The translations under genes and the position numbers were made by a program. This document shows, one piece after another, positions 54,616 to 64,000 of a stretch of 64,000 bases of DNA. Within the stretch, counting starts at the first letter, position 1, and every line of letters starts with the position of its first letter. The stretch spans positions 12,148,530-12,212,529 of the forward strand of contig CM072522.1 of assembly GCA_036898135.1 (NCBI GenBank). The letters run 5' to 3'. Source of the DNA: Oncomelania hupensis (Eukaryota; Mollusca; Gastropoda; Littorinimorpha; Pomatiopsidae). A model generated the notes under the pieces. The model saw nothing but the letters and a program-made list of their open reading frames with translations, was not told the DNA's origin and ran no database searches.

Positions 54616-54652
<37 letters not shown>
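53704..54652. repeat. Degenerate A/G-rich tract, second part
   Basis: Continues the purine bias with more decay and local pure (GAAA)n at 54527-54566 and 54595-54652. The 150 bp between the two tracts is ordinary sequence. Confidence 0.85.
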
Positions 54653-54883
54653 GAAAACCAAGTGAGAAAACCATGGTGAAAATAGATTTCCCATCCAAGT
54701 TTAAATGCAATGGAATCAGGTTTTCATGAAAGGACTAAAGCAAGAAGAGTAAGGTAAAACCATTGAGCTAAAACTAAATATAGACACTGACCTTGACATT
54801 GCTGGTGAGTTGCATATGAGCGGTGCATGGGTTGATAGCAACAGCGACGACAGCGAGGAGGTGAAACAGCATCATCAACGACA

Positions 54884-55180
54884 TCAGCAGCGACGACTTG
54901 AGGAACTGTAGCTATTTGCGATTGTGATAAGTCGCTTGACTTCGTTTTGGATTTGGGCTTTCTTGTCAGCAGACAGTCTATTCGCAAAGTGAGAATTTAA
55001 AGGTAGTGTACAAAAATAGGCGCTGCGAAATAATGACCTTAAAATCTTCGAAACGCGATGACACTGTGTGTCTAGGTCAAGGCTTCCTTTTAACGGAATA
55101 TTAGCCCGATTTTCTATTAGAATTTCAACTTGGCAACAACTCTGATCCAACTGGACTTTGACAGACTTAGCAAGGCAATC
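54884..55180 (-). CDS. Possible terminal exon of an unidentified host gene
   Basis: A strong acceptor (TATCTTTTTCTCCCCTCAG) ends at 55181. From 55180 the minus strand is open for 98 codons to a TGA at 54884, with a non-repetitive, mixed composition (CLAKSVKVQLDQSCCQVEIL, LSADKKAQIQNEVKRLI). No known domain was recognised. No matching upstream coding exon was proven, although a TATA-containing promoter-like region lies 1.2 kb upstream (near 56395). An overlapping frame on the plus strand (55130-55453) is equally long, so this call is tentative. Confidence 0.3.
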   Translation of the reverse strand, partial: DCLAKSVKVQLDQSCCQVEILIENRANIPLKGSLDLDTQCHRVSKILRSLFRSAYFCTLPLNSHFANRLSADKKAQIQNEVKRLITIANSYSSSSRRC

Positions 55181-55189
55181 CTGAGGGGA

Positions 55190-56950
55190 GAAAAAGATAA
55201 TATTGTGCAGCAACAATCAAACAGAACAATAAAATATTCAACAAATTACATCCAGCCAAGAGAACATGACTGTGAAACATTTTCCAAAGATCGGAATAAA
55301 CTTGTCAATGTCAGAACTGCATTTTTTATCAGATCAGGAAGAGCAAAAGACAAACTTGCCCAAGATAAAAACCAAAGCCTTGTGAAATGTCAGAAACTCA
55401 ATCTTGTTAAATGTCAGAAAACTAAATCTTTAGACAAAAAATATCAGGGCTAAACTTTTTTTTTCTCGCAAAGAAAAAAAAGACCGGAGCTGAAATTCTA
55501 ATAGATCTGTTGATCAAAGTTGACTCTTTGAATCTCTGGTCGAATATAGACAGTGTTATCTTTCCAACTACTGCTCCTAGTCAAAGTTGAAAGAACGGAT
55601 TTTGTTAACTATTTTGTGTCTTCTTCTTCTTACGTCCAACGGTTAAAGCGTTTAAAACTTCAAGAATTTGGTTGGAGTTCTGAGAGTTTGAAAATGTGCA
55701 GGTGTCCAAACAACTCACAATGAAGCTGGCGAAACCCGTAGGTGGAAAGGTTTTTCTTTTGAGGAAAATGAAACCGCGATCTTCTCAAGTTGTGAATGAA
55801 AGATTTTTGTATTATGCACAGACAGTTTTTTTTTCTAGCCAATTCTTCTCCGGTTGAATAAAAGTTAGTGTTTTGTCAATCGTCGATAACGCTTTTAAAA
55901 ACAAAACTTTAAAAAAAATAATTTTTGTACGCCTCTTCTGTTTGTTCGCCGTTTGTCTTTGTTTTCTTTTTGCGTATAGTAGGTATACGATGATAAAAGA
56001 CAAAGTCTTTGTTATTGAAAACAGAACAATAATGTATTTTTGTGAACTACTGACACCCAAGATTGTCGAAAGTTTGTCTTTTATTTTTTTACTGAAAAAT
56101 AAGATTTTTCTCTTTAACTTTAATGGTGACGTTACGGACTTGTAGAAGTTTGACGAAAGAAAAAAAAACAAAAGAAAGAAAGAAAGAAAGATTTTAACCT
56201 TTAGAGGGTGTGTCGAAAAGAACGAACTACCTTCTTTGCAGCGGATGGAGATAGTGTCGCAAACGGAACTACTTTCACTAGCGGTTGACGCGTAGGTGTT
56301 GTGTTGATGTGTCGTCTCCGATGTTGCTGCGACTGATGTGACTGAGAGGCGGGAATATGTAAACGGAAGAAAGTTTGGCGACGTTCGTTTTTATAGGCTT
56401 TGTGCCCACACGTCTCTCGCGGGCTGGTCGGTTGAGTCACGTGATCCGTGCTGTCATACCACAGGAGACTGACGTGGACATGAGCTCTCTCTACCCATTC
56501 CGATCAGCGCACATGGCGCGACTTCATCATCCTCATCCTCATCCTCATCCTCATCATCATCATCATCATCATCATCATTAAAATACTTTTTCTTGGAACT
56601 GGTCCGTCTTAGAAGGTTGGCAACACCGATTTTCATAAACACAGAGACAGACAGAGAAACAGGCAGACAAGGAGATGAAACGCGATGATACGTGTAACTG
56701 CATCTTAACTGGCGTTTACTTTGTTCTAAATGATATAATAGGAAAACGATGGCTGCTTTTTCGCCCCATTGTACACAGTCACGCTTTTTTCGTGGTTATT
56801 TTCGCAGTTCCGTGAAATCATTGCTCGTGCATATTCAATTTGACAAATAAATTGAAACCATGTTAGATATAAAGACCCTTACAATACCTGCATCTATATC
56901 CACTTGTTCTTGTTTTAGTAATTCCAGACTGCTGTGAAATAGTCGGGGAG
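55190..56950. other. Mostly non-coding; (CAT)n at 56525-56580
   Basis: AT-rich sequence with a (CATCCT/CAT)n microsatellite at 56525-56580. No further gene supported. Confidence 0.4.
56340..56400 (-). promoter_or_regulatory. TATA-type promoter candidate
   Basis: The minus strand carries CCTATAAAAACG at about 56398-56387, with no coding frame upstream. Downstream is a plausible leader ending at AAAGAAG|GTAGTT (donor-like, about 56231). It could drive the exon at 54884-55180; unproven. Confidence 0.25.
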
Positions 56951-57034
56951 AATCCGAATGAGCCAAATGTCGAGCTGTCCATCCGATGGAAGGCATATCT
57001 CAAGAACAACTGAACCGAGTTTGACCAAACTTCA

Positions 57035-57600
57035 TCGGAACATTACCTAGGTTAGTGGCCTGTCACAAGTGCCATTATATTTATTTCACCGCAAAAAGGT
57101 CAAGGTCGCTGGAGTCTAGTGGTTGCTGTACACGTTTTGCTCATCTGAAAATGGGGTCAGTCGATGTTTAGATACAGCGCAAAACGCGTTTAGAAAACGG
57201 TGAGGCGCAATGCCCTTGACCTTTGAAAAAAGTACCAATACGAAGGATAGAAAAGGCTTAGCAGTATATAAACTATCCACAAAGTGAAAATGTTGAATTT
57301 CGGTTCAGTTAGTTTTGAGTTAAGACAACAAGGGAGTTTCGAACCAAACAATAAAAGTGAAATTGAGGGCGACAGAATGACCGATTGACACACTGACCGA
57401 CAACCGGACTGCTGTGGAAGAATAGCCCATGATTTGAAGTACCTGAATTTCAACACTCAACAAAATCGCTTTAGCCGTTTTGGAGATATTGAGCAAAATG
57501 GTGTTTAGTAACAAAATCCATCCAGTGTCCTTGACCTTTGCTGTAGAGCAAAATACGATGGCATGGGAGGCAAGCCACTAACCTAAGTAATGTTCTTATG
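57035..57600. repeat. Inverted repeat of a dispersed AAGGTCAAGG-type sequence
   Basis: GGAACATTACCTAGGTTAGT, GGCCTG at 57039-57063 is inverted at 57570-57597 (CAAGCCACTAACCTAAGTAA, TGTTC). GACCTTTG and AAGGTCAAGG words flank both. Further G/C runs (57703-57715, 57760-57770) follow. Confidence 0.45.
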
Positions 57601-57649
57601 AAGAACTAAACTAAGTTAAACTAAGTTCTAATATGGCTTCCAACGAACC

Positions 57650-58260
57650 GGCGGACTGACGATAGACCGATAGACTGACATTTGAGTCGTTCGGAAACCA
57701 ACCCCCCCCCCCCAAACCCACCTTCCACCTTCACCCCCACTTTACCCCTCCCCATAACTCCCCCCCCCCTCCACCTCGAGACTGTTTTAAAGAGCAGAAA
57801 ATAGATTACCAATGTAACACCTGCAGGGATACCTGACGCAGAGTGGTTGTAACATAAACCGATATTGTAAATGAATATGAAACGGAAGTTTCAATGTTGA
57901 TACTGGTTTGCTCTTTCTTGCTTGTCCATTGATGGGCGCTGATGATAGTCACTCAAACGGTTCCCTCTCGGCAAGCCTCGCGCGCGCTGTGCTAGCATCG
58001 GTTTAAACAGAATTTCATCATTATTCGCGAGACTAGCCATCAAAACATGGAGAACATAAAGGGCACACAAAAGCCCGGCTGAAATAAGTGCATGCTACCC
58101 TTTTGACAAATGTGCTAGCATTGGTGCATACAAGCGGCTCAATGATATTTGTGTTGTTGTGGGGTTTTTCCCCCCGCCGATAATGGCTCTCCAAACCATG
58201 TTAGGCCGTCGTGTATATCAGTGGCGCTGCTCTGGGGCTGTCGTGCTTTCGCTGAGAAGG
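57650..58260. other. Non-coding, C-rich runs, no gene seen
   Basis: C-rich simple sequence at 57700-57775 and ordinary non-coding sequence up to the LINE. Confidence 0.4.
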
Positions 58261-58261
58261 C

Positions 58262-60249
58262 AATCGACATTTCGCCAGCATGAGTGGTGGATGAAGTACA
58301 TCAAGGAAGCCACCACAGGTGCCGTGGTTGTCCTTAAAAATGAAAAGTCGCAGCCCAGACTTGTTTTAGCCGGAGTTCCTCAAGGGTCGGTATTAGGACC
58401 ATTGCTTTTTGTTTTTAATTTACGTAAATGACATAGTCGAAATTATTACATCTATTATGAAGCTGTTTGCAGACGACACAAGCATGTCGCACAGCGATAC
58501 AAATCCGAATAGACGAGCCGAGATTGTACAGTCGGATTTAAGAAAAATTGAGAATTGGTCGCTTACTTGGAAAGTTAAATGTAACCAAACAAAAACCGAA
58601 CTCCTCACATTCCGACGCGACAACAACATGTTATTATCAGAATCAGCGCATCACAAACATTTAGGTGTAATGTTACAAAAGAACTGTAAATGGGACGAAC
58701 ATATTGCAAACTAGGGAAGTAAAGTAACACTACTACTGAATTGTATAAAATCATTTAAGTAGTCCCTAAATAGAAAATCACTTGAAATTATGTATAAATC
58801 ATTTATTCTGCCCACTTTTGACTATGCCGACAATTGCACACAAGTCCAAGAAAACGTTTTAGACAATCTGCACCTGGAGGGGTTACGAACAATAACTGGT
58901 TTAGTGAGGGGCACTAGCCACGAAACTCTCTATATGGAATCTGGTTTTTGTTCTTTAAAAGCTCGTCGAGAAAGACATAAACTAATAATGTACCACAAAA
59001 TAGTAAATAATTATGTACCTCCATACTTGCATAATCTTCTTCCACCTCTTGTTGCCACTACCAATCCGTACCACCGACGTAGACTGCTTGAAAGGTATAT
59101 CCTTCGTCATAAAACTGAAAATTTACACACCTCCTTCTTTCCATCAACCACTGTGCTGTGGAATTCTCTACCAGACAGCATACAGCAATTGATTGATTGA
59201 TTGTTGCTTTAGGTCCAGCGGACTCCCCCGAGCCAAATCAGGACCGGACAACCCCCAATCCGCATAAAAGATCTGCCGAAACAACCCTAGTGGGAAAATT
59301 AAACGCCCTCCACCGGCCAGTCACTTTACAATAAAGACATCCCACGCAGGGGACGGCTGAGGCTTTACCCCAACTACTCGAACCCCCGGTTACAAAAACA
59401 AAATAGAATACAAACATCATTATAAATCATCAACAAAACACATACATATAAAATGCCTATAGTGCTAAATAATAACATCATAGGAAGCCCTAGTGACCAC
59501 CCGGCAGAAAGCGTCCAACACTCCCAAGCTGATCCAACAGACCTCATACACAAACAAGGAGTCTTGTCCAGGAAGAGTTTTCAAGAAAAAAGGTAGGTCA
59601 TTGATCTAGCGAAGAAGAAGATAGTATAGCAGAGTGATAGGACAGATCAGGAATGGGAAAGAGCAAATGAAGAAGACAGCGACAGTGGGAATTTAAAGCA
59701 CTAAATTTCCAGAAAGTGGGGATACTATTTATACTGAAACCCCCGGCACTCCAACGGGGGTACTGTTGCCGCAGTGAATCAGTCATGCCTACAAAGGCAA
59801 GACAGGTTTTCAACTGGGGCTTTCACTTTTCCCTTTATAGGTTAGAACAAAGCATACAGCAAACCTCATCAATAGGAGCATTTAAAAGTTATCTTCACAA
59901 AGACGACCCTTGCAATCCTCCGCATTTTTACATTGGAAACAGGCAAGAACAAATAATACACTGTCGACTCAGAAGAGATATGAGTGATCTCAATCACGAT
60001 CTGTTCACTCGGCATTTAACTAACAACCCCTCATGCTCATGTGGCTTTCAAAATGAAACTGTCGATCCTTTTCTCTTGCACTGTCCCCTCTATACTAACA
60101 TCAAAATGACTACTATCACTACCCTCAAGCAAGAACAAGTAACGTTGAATAACTTACTGTACGGAAACCAAACCTGTTCTCTACCTGATAATCAACTTCT
60201 CCTCAGCACCACTCAAGAGTTTATCAAACAGTCAAAGCGTTTTCGTTAA
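58262..60249 (+). pseudogene. Jockey/CR1-group LINE RT and C-terminus, split by family A
   Basis: Starts within RT: LVLAGVPQGSVLGPLLF (about 58357-58410), then a one-base frameshift to IYVNDIV, the catalytic LFADDTS (58459-58480), a KCNQTKTELLTF thumb block, KHLGVML and a HLEGLRTITGLVRGT region. Two in-frame stops lie at about 58712 and 58760. At 59189-59850 a family A element interrupts the frame. Across the 12-bp repeat AGCATACAGCAA the reading resumes in sense (SIQQTSSIGAFKSYL) and reaches a zinc-knuckle-like CSCGFQNETVDPFLLHCPLY block and a stop at 60247. 5'-truncated; no endonuclease. Confidence 0.8.
59189..59850 (-). mobile_element. Family A retroposed repeat, copy 4 (5'-truncated, 662 bp)
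   Basis: The (CAAT)n tail is at the left (TTGATTGATTGATTGTTGC), and the 5' end at 59850 starts TTGTTCTAACCTATAAAGGG, 45-50 bp short of full length. The 12-bp repeat AGCATACAGCAA lies at 59177-59188 and 59851-59862. Confidence 0.9.
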
Positions 60250-60296
60250 GTGAAATTCACCGCTTCATCGCACAAGCGTCCCGGTGTTCAGCTCAA

Positions 60297-60298
<2 letters not shown>

Positions 60299-60363
<65 letters not shown>

Positions 60364-60376
60364 CTCTCTCTCTCTC
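60299..60376. repeat. (CT)n microsatellite
   Basis: About 75 bp of (CT)n just after the LINE stop codon, with a short CA run. Confidence 0.95.
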
Positions 60377-60379
60377 ACA

Positions 60380-61180
60380 CACAAACACATACACGCATCT
60401 CCTTCTTGAATTATTGTTTTAAAAATGTCCATTTCTTATTTATCTACGCATTTAATTTCTAGCTAAACATTTGCTTAATCGTTTTTATTTCTTTTTTTTT
60501 TAGTCATTTGTAATTAATTTTTACCTGTTATTTTGAATATTCCGTGTAACCTTATAATTTTTAATTAATTTATTATATTATTATTATTATTATTTTATTT
60601 TATTTTTATATTATTTTATTATTATGTTCTTTTAATGATTGCATTCTTCTTTATTTATATCTGCCGTGATTTGACAAAACCGAGTAAGTCCACCTAAGGT
60701 CGAAAATGAGTTTTTTGCGCCATTAAACTTGCAAGAGAATGACGCATCTTACCTGTAAAAATCAAATCCGAACTATGTTTAGATTTGGAGATATCATAGA
60801 GTAAGTCATTGTTAAAAAAAATTTAAGTGGGGGAATAAACTGATAAAACCAAGCAAGTCCCCTGCGATTTTGTTTCGGCGATCCTCTGGCTGATGCTCGA
60901 TTCATGATGACGTCATTTTCTACAATAACCTGACAAAGAAAAGTAAGTCCTCCCGACCAATGAGAAAGCGCCTTAAGATGAAGTGGACCAGTGAGAATCC
61001 ATGTTATTGCTGCTGTGCAATATTATTTTCCTGTGAAAATGATGACGAAATTTCGGTCAGCAAAGGACGTGTTCGGCTTTTGAAAAAGAGTTTTCTTCAT
61101 GTACTTTCCTGCCCACCATAAGGATCCTGTAGATCTTCCGCCTACGCGGCAACTTCCACGAGGTGTGGAAACAAACAAAC
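60380..61180. other. AT-rich non-coding sequence with three spaced TGACAAAACCGAGTAAGTCC-like motifs
   Basis: Related 20-mers occur near 60673, 60842 and 60931. No gene seen. Confidence 0.35.
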
Positions 61181-61183
61181 AAA

Positions 61184-64000
61184 CTATCCTATCCTATCCT
61201 ATCCTATCCTATCCTGTCCCGTAACCCTGAGGTCGTAGGGGCACCACAGATGATCGTTTAACCAGCATACTCCATCTCTCTCTGTCCTCAGCAACCATCA
61301 TGGCTTCGCTCAGTGTCAAACCAGTCCATTCTCGAATGTTGTCCTCCCACCTCTTTTTCGGTCTCCCTCTTCTTCTACCTCCTTGCACTGTGCCTTGCAG
61401 AATAGTCTTTGCAAGGCCTGATGATCTGGTGACGTGGCCAAAACCATCGGAGTTTCCGTTTCTTCACCACTGTGAGCAGGTCATCGTGTTGTCCAATGGC
61501 TTGTGTGATGGTCTGTCGGACTTCGTCGTTGGTGATGTGTTGGGTATAGGAAATGCCCAGAAGTCTTCTGTAGCACCTCATCTCCATGCTTTGTATTCTT
61601 CGTTGTAGATCTGCTGTGAGGGTCCATGCTTCGCAAGCATATAGGAAGATGGAGATGACAAGGGAGCGCAGCAGTCTTACTTTGGAATGTAGAATGATGG
61701 TCCTGTCTTTCCAAATGGCTTCAACCTTGTCAGGGCAGCAGTTGTTTGTGCGATCCTGGAGAGGACTTCCTGTCGGGACCCATTGTCTGATACAATGGCT
61801 CCTAAATATTTGAAGCTATGCACTGTGTTGAGGGATTGGCCTTGGACTTTGATGTCCGTGTTGATGCCATTGGTGTTGTTGGTCATCATTTCGGTCTTCT
61901 CTGCACTTATTTCAATTCCACAAGCTTTGGAGGTGGTGTCAAGCCTCTGTACCAGCTGTTCAAGTTCTTGTTCCTCTCCAGCCAATCCATCAATGTCATC
62001 CGCAAAACGAAGATTGGAGATTGCTCTACCCCCTATGCTGACTGTGCCTTCGTGATCTGCAAGAGCATCTGACATGATGCGCTCTAGGAAGATGTTGAAG
62101 GGTGTTGGAGAGAGTAGGCATCCTTGACGCACACCGATTGTTGTTCTGAACCAGTTCCCGATGGCGCTGTTGTGGAGGACTGCACTGGTAGCCTTGTCAT
62201 ACAGGTTTTTGATGACTTCAATAATTTTAGGTCTGATGTTGTACGCTTTCATTGTTGCCCATAGAGCTGCATGCCAGACTCGGTCAAACGTTTTCTTGAA
62301 GTCTATGAACACATGATATAGATGGTGTTGGTGCTGTAGGTATTTCTCACAGATTATTCTGAGGTTGAAAATCTGTTCAGTGGTACTTCGCCCTGCCCTG
62401 AATCCTGCTTGTTCTTCAGCTATGATTTGTTCAGCTTGGGGTTTCAACCTGTTGAGTAATATTTTCAGGAGGACCTTGCTGGGATGGATGATGAGACTGA
62501 CGGTGCGGTAATTTTCACACTCCTGAAGGTTACCTTTTTTGGGAAGAGTGATGACAAGCGACTGGGCCCATGGTATAGGCCACTCTCCACTCTGCCAGAT
62601 CTTGTTACAGATAATGGTGAGGGCATCAATCATCGCTTCTCCTCCTGCTTGTAGCAGTTCCGCGGGTATGTTGTCCACTCCCGCTGACTTCCCTTTCTTT
62701 AGCGATTGCACTGCTGCCTCAACTTATTCCCGGAGAATTGGGAGGATTTCTTCTTCTCTGTTCTCGGGACATGCTAGAACTGATGGGTCTCCATTTGGTG
62801 TATGGTTGTAAAGGTCAGAGCAGTACTCTGTCCATCTGTCCAAGACTTCTTGTTCTTCTGTAAGGCATATGCCAGACTTGCTTTGGATCGTGGAGACTTT
62901 GGGCTGTTTGAAACTTGTCAGCCGCTTTACAGTCTGGTAGGCCTTCTTGCTGTTGTTCTTGTTCAGACTGTTCTCTATTTCCTGGCATTGATCTTCTATC
63001 CAGTTCTCCTTTGCTGTGCGCATGCCTTTTCGGATGTCATTGTTGATTTTTCGGTAGACATCAGCTCCCTGTGAGGTGTTCTTTTTCTTTTTTTTTTTTT
63101 AAATCTCTCTTCGTTTATCACACAGATCCAAAAGTTCAGGTGTGATCCACGGCTTCTTCTTTGGTCGGTGCTTGCCAAGGATCTCAGTGGCGGCATCTGT
63201 CACAGCTGAGTTGAAGGTGGTGGTCATGGTGTTGACATCTACTTCACCAGCCCCCAAAATGAGCAGTGGTGCAAATTTCCCTTCAATTGTGGCCTGAAAT
63301 AGTTCTGCCACCTCCGGGTCTTGCAGTTTGTCCAGGTCGAACTTCAGTCTAGTGCAGTATTTACTCTCTTCAAGTGGAGCCGGAAAGACATCATCAAGAG
63401 ATCGTGGTCACTTCCGATGTCTGCTCCTGGAAAAGTGCGTGTCCTGCCAATGTTGATGCTTGATCTGAAGCGTTTCTTGACCATGATGTAGTCTATTTGG
63501 TTGTGATGCTCACCCCCCCCCCCCTCACCCCCCCCCCCCCCCCCGGGACTGTGCCATGTCCATCGTCTGGAGTTTTTGTGGAGACCAAGCGTGTTTGCCA
63601 GTACCAGATTGTTGTATCTGGCAAACTCCAAGAATCTCAGACCCCTGTCATTTGTCTCGTTTTTGCAGTGGGGTCCACATGTGTCTCCCCAGTTGTGGTG
63701 CGCATCTTGGCATTCCAGTCGCCTTGCACTATGACTATGTCCTTCTTCGGCACTTGGTCAAGGACCGCCTGTAGATTTTCATAAAAAATCCTCCACTTCG
63801 CTGTCGTCATAGTCTGATGTTGGGGCATAGGTCTGGATGATGGTGATGTTGAAAGGGGCTGCTCTCAGGCGGATGGTAATGAGTCTACTGGAGACTGGGC
63901 GGCAACCCATGACAGTGGCTAGAATGTTCTTGTGGACCAAGAATCCAACGCCGTGTTCGTGCCTGTCATCTCTACCGCTGAAATAGAGCTTGTGGCCTTT
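61184..64000 (-). pseudogene. RTE-type LINE, longest copy (endonuclease and RT), runs off the window
   Basis: From the right edge inward, the minus strand encodes an AP-type endonuclease (KLYFSGRDDRHEHGVGFLVH, NITIIQTYAPTSDYDD, IVIVQGDWNAK, NQIDYI and SDHDLLM), a linker (PWITPELLDLCDKRREI), and RT with KSAGVDNIPAELLQAGG, EEQAGFRAGRSTTEQIF, HVFIDFKKTFDRVWH, GVRQGCLLSPTPFNIFL and catalytic NLRFADDIDGL. The C-terminal blocks (SMEMRCYRRLLGISYTQH, KKRKLRW) and a (GGATA)n tail at 61184-61210 follow. Defects: frameshifts at T/A runs near 63785 and 63095, a TAA at 62724, a frameshift near 61710, and a G-rich expansion in the endonuclease. The lineage is clear, but this copy is inactive. Confidence 0.9.
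63509..63544. repeat. Poly-C expansion inside LINE endonuclease
   Basis: C11, TCA, then a C run of about 17, adding Gly residues between WHSP and the HHNQIDYI motif on the minus strand. Confidence 0.9.

Noticed and set aside
52667..54710. Several long minus-strand Phe/Leu/Ser frames resembling membrane proteins
   Set aside because: They are translations of the purine-rich tract. The hydrophobic look comes from TTTC/TTCT repeats, and all minus frames are open together.

Overview
The window is nuclear DNA of an animal, most likely a marine invertebrate and probably a mollusc. I infer this from GT-AG introns, THAP, hAT, RTE, CR1-like and Tx1-like elements, several tRNA-derived SINEs, very abundant dinucleotide to pentanucleotide microsatellites, and many GGCCTA motifs. 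No bacterial or organellar genes were seen. The species assignment is an inference only. Nearly all long reading frames belong to transposable elements or are microsatellite artefacts.

Layout. 0-5 kb: a 707-bp retroposed repeat (family A), a solo LTR and a gag remnant. 5-11 kb: nested DNA transposons, foldbacks and a THAP-domain remnant. 14.7-19.2 kb: an RTE fragment, another family A copy and two decayed LINEs. 20-24.8 kb: microsatellites and duplicated CR1-like LINE 3' ends. 26.2-41.4 kb: one host gene on the minus strand, recovered from phase-matched splice sites; its introns carry a young LTR retrotransposon, a hAT element, SINEs and a 9-bp-TSD MITE. 42-51.5 kb: RTE 3' ends, SINEs, family A, a long-TIR element, a strong foldback and a hAT element. 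51.8-54.7 kb: a LINE fragment and a ~1.9-kb purine-rich region. 54.9-56.4 kb: a possible second host exon. 58.2-60.2 kb: a LINE split by a family A insertion. 61.2-64.0 kb: the longest RTE copy, continuing past the window edge.

The most notable element is the LTR retrotransposon at 28507-34127. Its two 689-bp LTRs look identical, it has a 5-bp target duplication, and one uninterrupted frame encodes Gag, protease and integrase. The remains of reverse transcriptase lie downstream of integrase, an order known from the Gmr1-type Ty3/gypsy elements. The RT catalytic core and RNase H are gone, apparently by in-frame deletion, so it looks like a recent non-autonomous insertion.

The host gene encodes about 180 residues: an acidic, Ser-rich N-terminal part, a basic KRKR patch, and a C-terminal W/F-rich helical region ending in a basic tail. 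Its promoter side carries two E2F-type sites and an NRF1-type site. Together these suggest a nuclear, possibly DNA-binding, protein, but I do not recognise it by name.
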